Below are positions 1-10,167 of a DNA stretch of 64,000 nt, piece after piece. Origin of the DNA: Gordionus sp. m RMFG-2023 (lineage: Eukaryota > Nematomorpha > Gordioida > Chordodea > Parachordodidae); assembly GCF_954871325.1 (NCBI RefSeq), contig NC_088778.1, positions 14,969,666 to 15,033,665 on the forward strand, given 5' to 3'. A program made the translations under genes and the position numbers. The notes beneath the pieces are model-generated. The model was not told the origin of the DNA and searched no databases. It was given only the letters and a program-made list of their open reading frames with translations. Every line of letters starts with the position of its first letter. Positions within the stretch are counted from its first letter, which is position 1.

Positions 1-699
1 TCTTACACACTGTAGATCTGCAAATAAATATTTAAAAATTATATCTTTTATTATTACATATATGTATACTTTTTAGTTTCTTAATAGTAAAAAAATTATT
101 TTAAATGCATAGGAGAATTATTTATTTAAAAAATATCATTTAAACACTTCAATTAAAAAAATTTAAAAAAATATAATATTTAAAAAACGCAAAGAGACTT
201 CTTTTTTGACCCATCTCAGAAGGAGGAAAAACATGATCCAACGCGAATTTTGAAAAAAACTTCGACTCTATCAACCCGAGCGTTAATTAATTCCATATTC
301 CCAACGTCCGACCATAATATATAAAAACATTACCTTAAATTTTATTTATGAAATTATCATCAAACCATGATTTATTGACTGGTTAAATTAAAATTGTAAA
401 AAATATTTTCAAACCTTGTTCAACCAACCTGAATCCATTCCCCTAACCCGACCCATCCTGAAAATAAAAAATAATCACATTTATTTGACCAACTCCAACC
501 CACAAATTGGATCAGTGGGTTGGGTTTTTGGATAGTGTCAAGCTTTACACTAGTGTTTCTTCTGCGGAGAAAATTATAAAAATAAAAACCCTGTGTGGAG
601 ATGGTTAAATGCACAATACAAAGGAACAAAAAATGATAGTCATTACAAAGGCCCATATGTTGTGAAAATATTTTTTGATTCAAAGGTTTAGCCAAATCC

Positions 700-985
700 T
701 ATTCAAAATTACTAAAAAAATATTTTCCCCCTACTCTCCATCACTTATCCCCCCCCCCCAAAAAAAAAGAAAATACAATATGTCACTAGCCGAATCCTTA
801 ATTTTAAATAACGACTATAAATTTTTTAGAAAATAAACATTTTAATTTATTTAAAAAAAAATGTAAGCCGTCCAAAGGCTAGCAATAAGTTATAAGTATG
901 TCTAATGTCCTCCAGTATTTATGGGGAAACTTCTTATTCATTAATCCCCACCCCTCCCCTTAGAAAACTCCTGACTGCGCCCATC
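700..985. repeat. CCCC-ended interspersed repeat, copy 1 (MITE-like)
   Basis: A C-run-bordered unit of about 290 bp. It starts with TTTTCCCCCTACTCTCC, carries the shared core AACGACTATAA and TAGAAAATA, and ends near CTCCTGACTGCGCCC. The same layout, including the core and a TAATAAGTGGACCTA-like segment in better copies, recurs at about 13525-13860, 23540-23840 and 56290-56580. It has no coding capacity and is probably non-autonomous. Its terminus resembles the GCGTAGCCAG-type hAT ends seen elsewhere in the window. Confidence 0.55.
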
Positions 986-1401
986 TTATTTTTTTATGAT
1001 ACTAATAAATGAAAAATTAAATAAAACATTGAAATTTTATTATTTTATGTTAATTATTTTCCCCCATATTCTGCGTTTTACCCTTAGTGGGGTAAAATTA
1101 AAAAATTGTGAATATTGACATGAAGATAGCTCCTAAACTATAAGAGGTAAGAACTATGTTATTCTATTTTGCAGCAAGGATTCTTTGAGAATTAAGTAAT
1201 TTTATATTTTATAAGTGATTTGTAGTTGTTATTATTGCCTTTAAAACCATTCAAAAAATGTCATAGGAACTTAGAAGTTACCGTGTGTCATTATATAGAA
1301 TGCTTAATATTTATTGTAGAATTTTTTCAAATGATAAGAAAATGGAAGGTTAAAAGGGGATAATTTTTTAAATTATAAAATTGTAAGAATTTTTTTAAAA
1401 C

Positions 1402-2965
1402 CTGAATTATAGTTATGGTAATTGCAGAAGTCATCGCACGCTTTTCCACATTCCTTTCCTTTATATTGGGTACATTGGTTCTCGATCTCTTTAAAATTAT
1501 GAATTGCTTACTTGACATTGATGAGAATATCGTTGCGATTGATAGTAGATAAAAAAACAAACCGATTTCACATTTTTTCCAGGTCGGAGATGCTGACGAC
1601 AAAAGAAAAATAGATATAAAGCCAGTAAAAATTCCAAGATATTGAAAATAGAGCAGCGGACGATATTCTAACTTGAAAGTTGTGGAATCGTAATAATAAA
1701 AATAATGAATCAATTGAAGGATAAAGCATATCATTCCCACAGATGATAAACATTTTATAAAAGTGTACCAGTTAATAAAACGCGTAATATGATATATCGG
1801 AATAAGTAAACACTCAGTATTGTTTAGATTGGGCCATGAGTATTTTGAACAAAGATGGCATTTATGAAAATTATTATTAAATGTAGGTTCCACAAATATG
1901 GCCCTTACTTTGCATTTATAGCAGACCCAACAACAAGCCCTTGCACTCGTTACCTTGTATTCATTAAAGAGACAGGGTGCGGAACAGGAAGAAGTTGGTG
2001 CATCTATGTAAGTACTGAAAGTGTAATTTTTCCATTTAAAAGGCATTATTATCTCCAATTTCGTTTCTGAATCTTTGGTTTCGAAACGACCAATTGTGAT
2101 CAAACCTAATTCATTTCCTTTTAATTTTATAAAGTTGGCTATATTTAAAACAGATTTAGTGATGTCCTTGGCACCAAAATCTATCTTACCAGATAACCCA
2201 TTAAAGGATAAATTATTTAAGTATGGATACAAATTATTTTCCATAATACATTCTCTTGGATCAAAATTTGAAATAGGAGATTGGCGCAAGCGCCAATTAC
2301 ATTTATTGTCAATAAGAGCGTCTAGAGAGTACAGCATGGCAGTGGTGGCATCCATAGTCAAAGCTATTCTACGGTCAAAGTTATGGTAATTTGTGTATCT
2401 ATTAAAGATTATGTCACCTATACGCATTAACCAAGGGTGTTTGTTGTCAGTATTATTCTTCGAAATCGTATAATTGTAAAGCCATTTCGGAAATAATTGG
2501 ATGTCTTGACCATATTCATATATAACAATAGACCCAATCATCATATCAGCTACTCCATTCTCTACAAGTTTATTAATGCCTGGCCAACTATCTAAAGCAA
2601 TAAATATAAGTTGAGGATCTGGATCTACTTTTTTAAATAATTTCAAGACGTACAAATATTGATATTGATTTATTAATAGAATAATAACTTTCGCTTTTGG
2701 ATTTGATGTAATGGATTGAAAGCTCTTATAAATAATTTCGTTATTATAAACCAGATCTGCGTCTTCCATTGTAATGTCAATTTGTTCATATACGCAATAA
2801 TCTATATCTCTAGCTATATTAATCAATTTTTTTTTATACCACGAGTAATAAGAATCTCCAGAATAAATGATTGAAAATTGATTCCACTTAAAGTGAGTTA
2901 ATATTTTTACCATGGCATTAAGGTATGTATATTGATCAGAGGTTATACGGAAAAGATATTTGTAT
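1402..2965 (-). CDS. Class C GPCR, exon 3: rest of ligand-binding domain, cysteine-rich domain, TM1 to TM3
   Basis: Large third exon after acceptor TTTTGCAG (AG at 2967-2966). It opens YKYLFRITSDQYTYLNAM, the counterpart of the family pattern FfRt.psD..qa.Am, then a lobe-2 region ending LSFNGLSGKIDF (family: l.F.G.sG.v.Fd). A cysteine-rich NCD3G domain follows (SSCSAPCLF, ACCWVCYKC, KCHLCSKYSWPNLNNTEC; about protein residues 484-543). Then come three hydrophobic segments: TM1 near 555-580, TM2 near 594-615 and TM3 near 624-645. The frame stays open to 1327, but a CAG|GT junction at 1402/1401 in phase 0 is the likelier exon end. TM4-TM7 were not found between 1 and 1400 and probably lie beyond the left edge. 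There are no stops or frameshifts, so the gene looks functional. It could be a metabotropic glutamate, calcium-sensing or orphan class C receptor. Confidence 0.85.
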
Positions 2966-4009
2966 CTGCAAAATAATTACACATATAATATAGTTTAAAT
3001 TGATTTTATTATTAAAAAAAAACATATCCCAAAAAATTGTTAACAGAAACTTACATATTATTAAATCTTAATAATTTTTGACACATTGGTATATATAGTA
3101 TATAAACTTATCATCATAGGCGTAGCCATGATTTTTCGAAGTATCAGATTGGTTTTGTATCAGATCAATTCAGCGAAACCTTTAATACAAGACACTTATA
3201 ACCGCCGATGTATTAAGTTATTATGGCGAAAGCATTACCGCGAAATAAAAAAATATATTGCAAATGCACCTATTAAAAGTAAAACAATAATAATTTACCC
3301 ATATAAGTTCCTTAAATCATTTTGTTAATTATTGTCTTGAGTGAGCATGTGACCTTTATTTGATTTGACAAAAAAAATTAAAAGGTTTCTCTCATTCATG
3401 GTCTTAGGTACCGAGGGGGCATTTTGGGTTCAGTTTTTTATCCCAATAAATTTATCCCCCCACCCCCCATCCTCCAACATAAATTTAAAAATTGCGTTAT
3501 GGCAATTAAAAGTAAATTTTGCCAAATATTCTGAAATGCTTCGAATTCTCCTTATTCACTCAAGATTAAAAATAGAGAAAGCTAAGATTTTGACCAGAGT
3601 GATTTTTAACAATTTGTTCATTAAATCTTTTAGTTGATACTCATATTAAAAATGCTCTGCCTTTCCCAATGCAAATATATTTTGTTTATAATTTTTTAAA
3701 AATTCTTATTTTCGTCATAATCTAGACCCGAGGTCTAGATAGAGTGATGGGTAATTTTAATAATACTTAGAATTATTTATCAGCTTTTATTTGATATAGA
3801 TATTTTATACAGATTAAAATATTAAACATTTTATTGTAAAAAACGGTATTTTAAAAAATGTAATTTAATAATTATAACTCATATTGAAGTACTTTGATTG
3901 AAAAAAATAATATAAATATTATAACTATGAATTTATATTAATTGAATAAATTTGATTATAAATTTAAATACAGTGATTTTAAATATATTATATATTAATA
4001 ACTAATATA

Positions 4010-4333
4010 ATCATATTATTTAATCGGGCTAATCTATTTAAACGATTTTCACCGGTACTATCTCTGGTTTAAACTTTTTAAAGTTGAAAAGGGTCTTTCA
4101 TTAATGCAGGTACTAATTGATAATGTTGCCAAAATAATAATAATGTTTTAATATTAGGCAAGGAATTTAAAGTAAAATTACACATGGAAAGGGCCTGCAA
4201 AGCATTTTTTGGTCAAAGAATATATATTCTGTCAAGATTTTTATACCAAAATTCGACATCACAATCATATGAGCCTACTAAACATCAGTTTATTATTCTG
4301 GGATATTCTTAATACCCTCTCGTGTAGCAAGTG
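4010..4333 (-). pseudogene. hAT transposase remnant, left arm of a palindrome (outer part)
   Basis: Read on the minus strand, this matches the C-terminal region of a hAT transposase copy present in better form at 21290-21906. Shared stretches include ATGCTTTGCAGGCCCTTTCC and the segment corresponding to the family motif for ST..ERSFS.LKRLK. It is decayed. It continues, after the 4334-7114 insertion, into 7123-7485, and together these form the left arm of a large inverted repeat with 7505-8190. Confidence 0.75.
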
Positions 4334-7114
4334 TAGTGTTGTTAATTGGTTGGTTGTGTAAAACCCAGACCCGGGGTTTGGGTCTAAATAATCGACCAAA
4401 CCAGCTCTGGGCACGAACCCCGAGCACAGACCCGGGGTACAGACCCGGCAGACCCGGGGTTCAGACCCACCTATAAATTACACCTGGGGCTCGGATAAAT
4501 GAAAAGTAAAAAAAAAAATTCATTTTCTAATCTTAAATTATATCTTATTCTTATCTTATTCATTCTAAATTAATAAAGCTTTTTTTTTATTCTCATTTTC
4601 TTACCATTTTTGGGGACTTTCTTTTGATCAAAAATTTTTATGGTAAAATAAAAATATCAGTAAATATTAGAGTAACCCATGCATGACGGGAAAAAAATAA
4701 ATAAATAAAATTTTATTTTAACACATATTGATATTGTAATTGAATGTGGACCAATATAAAAATTCAACGTCATTCATGCATGTATAAATAATAAAAAGAA
4801 ATGTAAATTTATAATTTGTGATGAAATAATGGCCAATAAAAAGTTTTTCTTTATTATATTAAAGTTATATTCCCAATAAATATTATATATGTCATAATTT
4901 TTAAAGAGATGTCAACTATCCAGGATCACCACGGGTTTTAAAGGTATAACTAATAAATTTGGGTTTTAAGTAGGTGTGTACCGATATCACTTTTTGGAGG
5001 CCTATCCGATCCTATATTCCCGATATTAAATTGATATCGACCGATTACCGATCCGATATCATATCTAATTTTTATGTCATTTATTTAAATATATTATAAT
5101 GATCAGTTATAGTTTATATTCAATTCTATTGCAATTCTAAAAGTATATAAAATATTTTTATTGTTAAATAACTTTTATATAAGTAATAAGTAACATTAAT
5201 CTATATATATAATAAATAATAAACAAATATATTATGAAATTTGAATAAATATTTTAAACAATATTTAACATTAATAAATCGAAGATTTCTTATTAGAAAT
5301 ACCAAAATTTACTTATTTATCAGAAATCAGTTTACGTTTACGGCGATGTTAACTGTCAAGTCAATATCACCAAATTCACTAAAAACAGATGTTTAATGAA
5401 ATATGTTGACGATTTTATCAAAAATAAAACCCCTTCAGATACAAAAATTTTTATTGCAAAAATAAAATAAAATTTACTATTAAAAACTTGAAAGAAATTG
5501 TTAAGAAAATTTTTGTTATTTTTTAAAAACTTCCTGTAATTTAACTTAAATAATTATTTTTCAAAGCGTTCTTCAAACCAAATAACAAAACAAGATCCAT
5601 ATAATTGAGTTTGATTAATATATTTCACAGCCTCTTTAACTCACATACGATATGATATATCGAAAAGGAAATTCGATCTATATCATACATATCTTTGAAG
5701 TTTGAAAAACTAATTTAATAGATAATCAGTAATTAGTAATTACTAATTATCTGATTTCATTTTTATATTTTTTTTCTGTTTCAGTTTTAATATGGTTATT
5801 ATAATTATATTATACATAATAAGACAAGCGATGACGATGATGATGATATTTACGAATACGAATAAAATTATAATTGAAAACAAATGTGTTTTTGAAATTT
5901 TTTTGAAAAACTTCCTTTTCTTCCGAAATCTAAAAAAATGGAAATTAATTTTCATCAAATTTATAATTATAAATGTTTCCATCGAGAATGTTGACGGAAA
6001 TATTTTTAAATAGATCTAAATTAATCAATTTTATGTTGAATTTTTTATGTAAAATAAAAATATTTTATTATATTTATAGAAACTAGAGACGCTAAGCCAC
6101 TCGTTAATATCAATCACATCTTTATTATAGATTTTAAAATCATGTAGAAATATATAATTTACTTTTTTTATCACATAAGAAAATAGGGGATTTTATTAAA
6201 AAAATTAGCTATAGATACTTAATTTTATTATTAAAAACCCGAAAATAAAAATTATATTTTAATTAAATATATTATTAAATATTCATACTTTAGTTGATGA
6301 AATTAAATAAATCCGGTCAGAAAGTTCGTATCTAATTCTGAACTAAGATCAGGATGGTATAGAAATAATCTATAAGCAAACCTACATAATAATTCATTTT
6401 AATTATTTCCAAGCCCTAAGTAAGTGGCCCCGATTAAAAATATTTTAGTCATAAGCTGAGTTGCTTGCAGGATTTTCCAATTTAAGTTCGATATTATTGA
6501 TAAATAATTTTTAATTAAAATATTTGAAACAACATTATTTATGGGATTCGAGTTAATGCTGGCTTATTTCTTATATAAATATTGCTAATGTAGATCGCAG
6601 TGATTTTATTAGACCCAAACCTCGGATTTGGGATTTACACAACCAACCAATTAAACAACACTACCCATATCGATATTTTGTGTTAATAAAAATATACCTG
6701 ACCCCCCAAGACCTATACCCGCCCTGTATGAGTGATCATTATTATTATTACAAAAAAATATTTTTATTTCCATATCAAAAAATATTATTTTTCACACTCC
6801 CCCCCCCCCTCCCACCCCCTCCCCTCCAAAACCAAGTCATACCGATCAAGATAAAAAATGAATACTTTCAATCTAAAGATATTTAGATTATATTTTACCC
6901 ATATATCGATATTTTGTTTTGATAAATTATTCCTGACCCCCCAAGACCTAGACCCGCCCTCTATCAGTGATTATTATTATTACAATAAAAAAATATTTAA
7001 TTATCAACTTGTTTATTAAATCGTTACACGACACGACCCCGGGTCTGAACCCCGGGTCGGCCTGAGCACATAAAAGGGTGGTAAATTTTACCACCAAGCA
7101 AATTAGCAACACTA
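4334..7114. mobile_element. 2.78-kb hAT-type element (TAGTGTTG ends) inserted in an older hAT
   Basis: The left end is TAGTGTTGTTAATTGG (4334) and the right end reads, reversed, TAGTGTTGCTAATTTG (ending 7114). Flanking 8-mers agcaagtg (4326-4333) and tgcaagtg (7115-7122) form a 7/8 target duplication, and the interrupted hAT sequence resumes on both sides. A second, better match to the left end lies inside at about 6611-6663 (inverted, roughly 50 bp). The element is therefore either composite or carries a nested end. GC-rich blocks of repeated CCCGGGG lie near both ends (4365-4470 and 7030-7060). No transposase was recognised inside, so it is probably non-autonomous. Confidence 0.7.
6664..6985 (+). 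repeat. Direct repeat pair within the 4334-7114 element
   Basis: The segment 6664-6745 (CCCATATCGATATTTTGT, then CCTGACCCCCCAAGACC and GCCCGCC-like text, then GTGATCATTATTATTA) recurs at 6898-6985 with a few substitutions. The intervening DNA contains C-runs (CCCCCCCCCCTCCC, about 6800). This is a local tandem-type duplication with no coding signal. Confidence 0.7.
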
Positions 7115-7122
7115 TGCAAGTG

Positions 7123-7485
7123 TAATCAACAATTCAAACTCAACTGGTAAAAGAAAATAAAAGCTTTTTAAAACAAAAAATGAGTGATAAACTTTTCCTT
7201 TATTTTAAATAAAAATGTGTCAATAAGGGGAATAAATATTTATTTTATAAAAATCCTTAATCGTAGTTGCATCGATATTTGAGCGATTGGATTGCCTATG
7301 AAACTCTAGGTTTAAAATTTTCAATCCCAAACATATTAACGATCTCCTTTACTTTCTCGTTAATTTATGAAATTTTTCATCCACCATCTCTGATATTTGT
7401 TAATATTTCAACAATAATCTTTGCTCTATTCATAACCTCCCCTAAATCTAAATCAATTTTTTGTAGTATTTTGCTAAATTTATAT
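7123..7485 (-). pseudogene. hAT transposase remnant, left arm of the palindrome (inner part)
   Basis: This is the reverse complement of 7505-7790 with modest divergence. For example, TCGATATTTGAGCGATTGG opposes CCAATTGCTCAAATATTGA, and CTCCTTTACTTTCTCG opposes its counterpart near 7575. It belongs to the same hAT copy as 4010-4333, separated from it by the 2.78-kb insertion. The symmetry centre is near 7490. Confidence 0.75.
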
Positions 7486-7504
7486 ACATAATTTCACAGA
7501 TATG

Positions 7505-8190
7505 TGGCAAAGGATATTGTTGAAATATTAACAAATATTAGAGAGAATGTGGATAAAAATTTCCTGAAATATGAAAAAGTAAAGGAGATTGCTAATATGT
7601 TTGGGATTGAATTTTTAAACCTAGAGTAGTTTCTAGACAATCCAATTGCTCAAATATTGATGCATCAGAGGATTTTTATAAAATAAACATTTTTATTTAA
7701 ATTAAAGGAAAGATTAATTAGTCATATTTTTATTTTAAAAAGCTTTTTTTTTCTTTTGCCGGTTGAGTCTTAACTGTTGATTACGCTTAAACGCGAAAGG
7801 ATATTAGGAAAATCTCAATATAGTAGGCTCATATGATAAGTTACTTTGTGATGTCTGATTTTCGTAATCATGACAGAATAGAGTATTCTTTGAGACCAAA
7901 AAATGCTCTGCAGATCCTTTTTATGTGTAATTACACTTTAGGTCCCCAATATCAAAACATTATTAATTATTTTAGCTACATTACCAATTAGTACCTGCAC
8001 TAATGAAGGGTTTTTTTCAACATTAAAAAGGTTAAAAATCTATTTAATAAACACTATCGGTGAAAAATCTTTGGATTAGACCTATTAAATATTTATATGG
8101 AGATTATTCTGGATAAAAATTTGATTCTAAATGAATTAGCGAAATCTCAAAAAAGTAGACCTTTCTTTATAAATTCAAATCAAAATGTTA
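7505..8190 (+). pseudogene. hAT transposase remnant, right arm of the palindrome
   Basis: Decayed 3' half of a hAT transposase. Reading-frame pieces correspond to the family segment ending with the dimerisation region: a stretch matching LPIS.cTNE.fFSTLKRLK near 7980-8040 and a YxEIIL-type tail near 8095-8140. It aligns along its length to 21290-21906 and, inverted, to 7485-7123 plus 4333-4010. It is interrupted by several stops and frame changes and is not functional. Confidence 0.78.
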
Positions 8191-8461
8191 AACGACGGAT
8201 TTGGGTCTATTTTTAAAAACTTAGCCAAAATAATATGTATACCTTATAATATGATAAATTGTCCACCAAAGAAATAGGTATAAGTATTGTTTGTTAATTT
8301 TTTTGATATTATTAAATTTTATATTGATATTACACATATAGTAAATAAAATTGAGATTTTTGTAAAAAAAAATACAAAGAAATAATTAATAGGACTAACA
8401 TTTAAAATGACTTCTATTTAATCATCCTTTTTTTTTATACTAATAAATTTATAATAAATTG

Positions 8462-8560
8462 CTGACGCTACGTTGAATTGTCGCTGAATTGACGCCGCGC
8501 CGTATTTTCAGCGCTGAATTGTCGGGTGCTGAATTTACCGCCCCGAATTGACTTAATACC
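8462..8560. repeat. CpG-rich cluster of a short GCTGAATTGTCG motif
   Basis: About 100 bp, far richer in GC and CpG than its surroundings, with repeated variants of one 12-mer: GTTGAATTGTCG, GCTGAATTGACG, GCTGAATTGTCG, GCTGAATTTACC and CCGAATTGAC. No matching inverted copy was seen nearby, so it could be a lone transposon terminus with sub-terminal binding sites or a small satellite fragment. Confidence 0.45.
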
Positions 8561-9008
8561 ATATTTTTCGTTATATCTTGTGGATACCAATTATAGAAAT
8601 TTTCTTATTTTGCTAACTTTTTATTTATACTCTACCAAATGGATCAAAGTCCTAAATTAACATTATTATAATTAAGCTTTCCATATTGGCTTATGCTTCA
8701 GAATTAGTGGCAAAAATTTGGCAAACTTCATGCTTAAGGCCGCATTATAATATTAGATTCATATTCCTATCAAATTTTTTGAAAATATAACGATTATTTT
8801 ACTTTTACACTGTGTCCTAATTGAACTATACTCTTATTGTTTGGGCCATAAATAATTTAACAATGCTTTCTGCATATTTAATTATCTTCTATTGACAAGG
8901 TTCTACTTATAACATTAATAGTTGGACAAAAAAAATACTTGAACTTTCTAATATGTAAAAATTTATTTTTTATTATACTTTACATTCACGCGGACTTAAC
9001 GAAACAAA

Positions 9009-9700
9009 ATGGTTTTTAGCAAAGATGATTTGAGTTTTATTAAAAAACATTACGGACCCAAAAAGCTTTTGAAGGAATTTCCAAAACTGGTTTATCACAA
9101 CCTTGAATCAATTGATTGCAAAAATTTATGCTACTGCATCAGCAGAAAAAATGTATGTGGATGATGGACCATGCACAGCTCGTACTGTGGTAAATATTGA
9201 TTCTGTAATACCGTCGAAAGGTATTGAGCCAAGAAAACCGACCTGGCACCCACAGAATAATTTGTCAAGTATCCCGGGAAACTCGTATTTCGTAAAACTT
9301 ATCCACAAAGGCAGCTAAAATGTTTAAAAAAGAATAAGATTTCCCGTTTTGTACTTACCAAGCAACTTCTATGAAAATACCCTCAGAGGTTTGTTTCTTT
9401 CGTGTGTTTCACAGATAAAAAGGTGTTTATAAGTTCAAATTTTTCTAAATCCGCTTAGTCGAGATATAAAGTCTTGGCCGAACAGAGTTCATCTTTATTG
9501 ATCCAGTGGTCAAAAGCAATGATGCACTATATCGTAACGTTTTACTCGGTGAGCACTTATTCTCTGCTATTAAAGAATTGTCGGGCAGTGTTATTTCATA
9601 TTCCAACAGGACAGGGCTCCAGCTCACTGGGCCAGGAACTGTGGATCTGCTTTCAAGTGAAACACCAGATTTTATTTCACCCACTACTATTTCCTCAAAT
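9009..9700 (+). pseudogene. Decayed mariner/Tc1-superfamily transposase
   Basis: Remnant of a mariner-type DDE transposase lying antisense in intron 2 of the receptor gene. It begins MVFSKDDLSFIKKHYG at 9009. A following piece reads LNQLIAKIYATASAEK and CTARTVVNIDSV, matching the linker seen in this family (GSGRPRTART..NIdsV). Then come SIPGNSYFVKLIHKG, KCLKKNKI and FTDKKVF, a match to the FTDEKvFtv box that carries the first catalytic Asp in intact relatives. The C-terminal part reads VKSNDALYRNVLLGEHLF and TVDLLSSETPDFISPT, matching the family. The FQQDsAPAHrA box with the second Asp is degraded. Frames change several times and stops occur, so it is inactive. Terminal inverted repeats could not be identified. 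Confidence 0.8.
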
Positions 9701-10003
9701 AAAAAATATGATTAAAATTTCAAATATATATAATTTATTTATTTATTGTATCTCAATAATAATAACATTTTTATACTGTCATCAAGTCTATAGTTACCCA
9801 AAATTGTAAACTTAAAGTTTCATTAGTATATATTTCAGGTAAATCTTACACATATAATATATATTTATACTCAAATATTTGATAGTTATCTCGTTTAATT
9901 GCAAATATTTTAAATTAAATTATCCTCCCATCCAAAATAATCTTGTGATATGTTAGAATAATTGTCAATATGTATATTAGTATCTAGAGAATCATTTTTA
10001 TAC

Positions 10004-10167
10004 CTTATCCTGGATAAGTGATGAGAATTCGCTTCTGCACTTATATGAGGAATCTTGTAAAATGACAACAATGGTGAAGTAAACATTGCTTCCACACTGA
10101 ACACCGGCCCAATTACGCCAGGGATATATATAACATTTTTGACCTTGTTAAGGATGATGGCTTGTAT
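10004..10167 (-). CDS. Class C GPCR, exon 2: ligand-binding domain, serine-site loop
   Basis: Second exon of the same receptor, 164 nt. It follows an acceptor ATTTCATAG (AG at 10169-10168) and ends in phase 2 at a donor AG|GTATAA (GT at 10003-10002). It encodes residues 104-157, starting IQAIILNKVKN. It contains PGVIGPVFSVEAM, the counterpart of the conserved GVIG..sS..S motif that holds the ligand alpha-amino group in glutamate receptors, and YKIPHISAEANSHHLSRI, the counterpart of IPQISyaSTs..LSd. The usual double serine reads as phenylalanine-serine-valine here, so ligand specificity probably differs from glutamate. The phase-2 end is completed by the single A opening exon 3 (AG|A, Arg), giving SRIR-YKYLFR across the junction. 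This phase match is the main argument that the three exons form one gene. Confidence 0.82.

Noticed and set aside
420-695. 91-codon minus-strand open frame near the left edge, considered for receptor TM4-TM7
   Set aside because: No class C transmembrane motif (for example the FNEAK-type segment) and it overlaps repeat-like text.
9126-9308. Minus-strand open frame over the mariner remnant
   Set aside because: Antisense shadow of the transposase frame.
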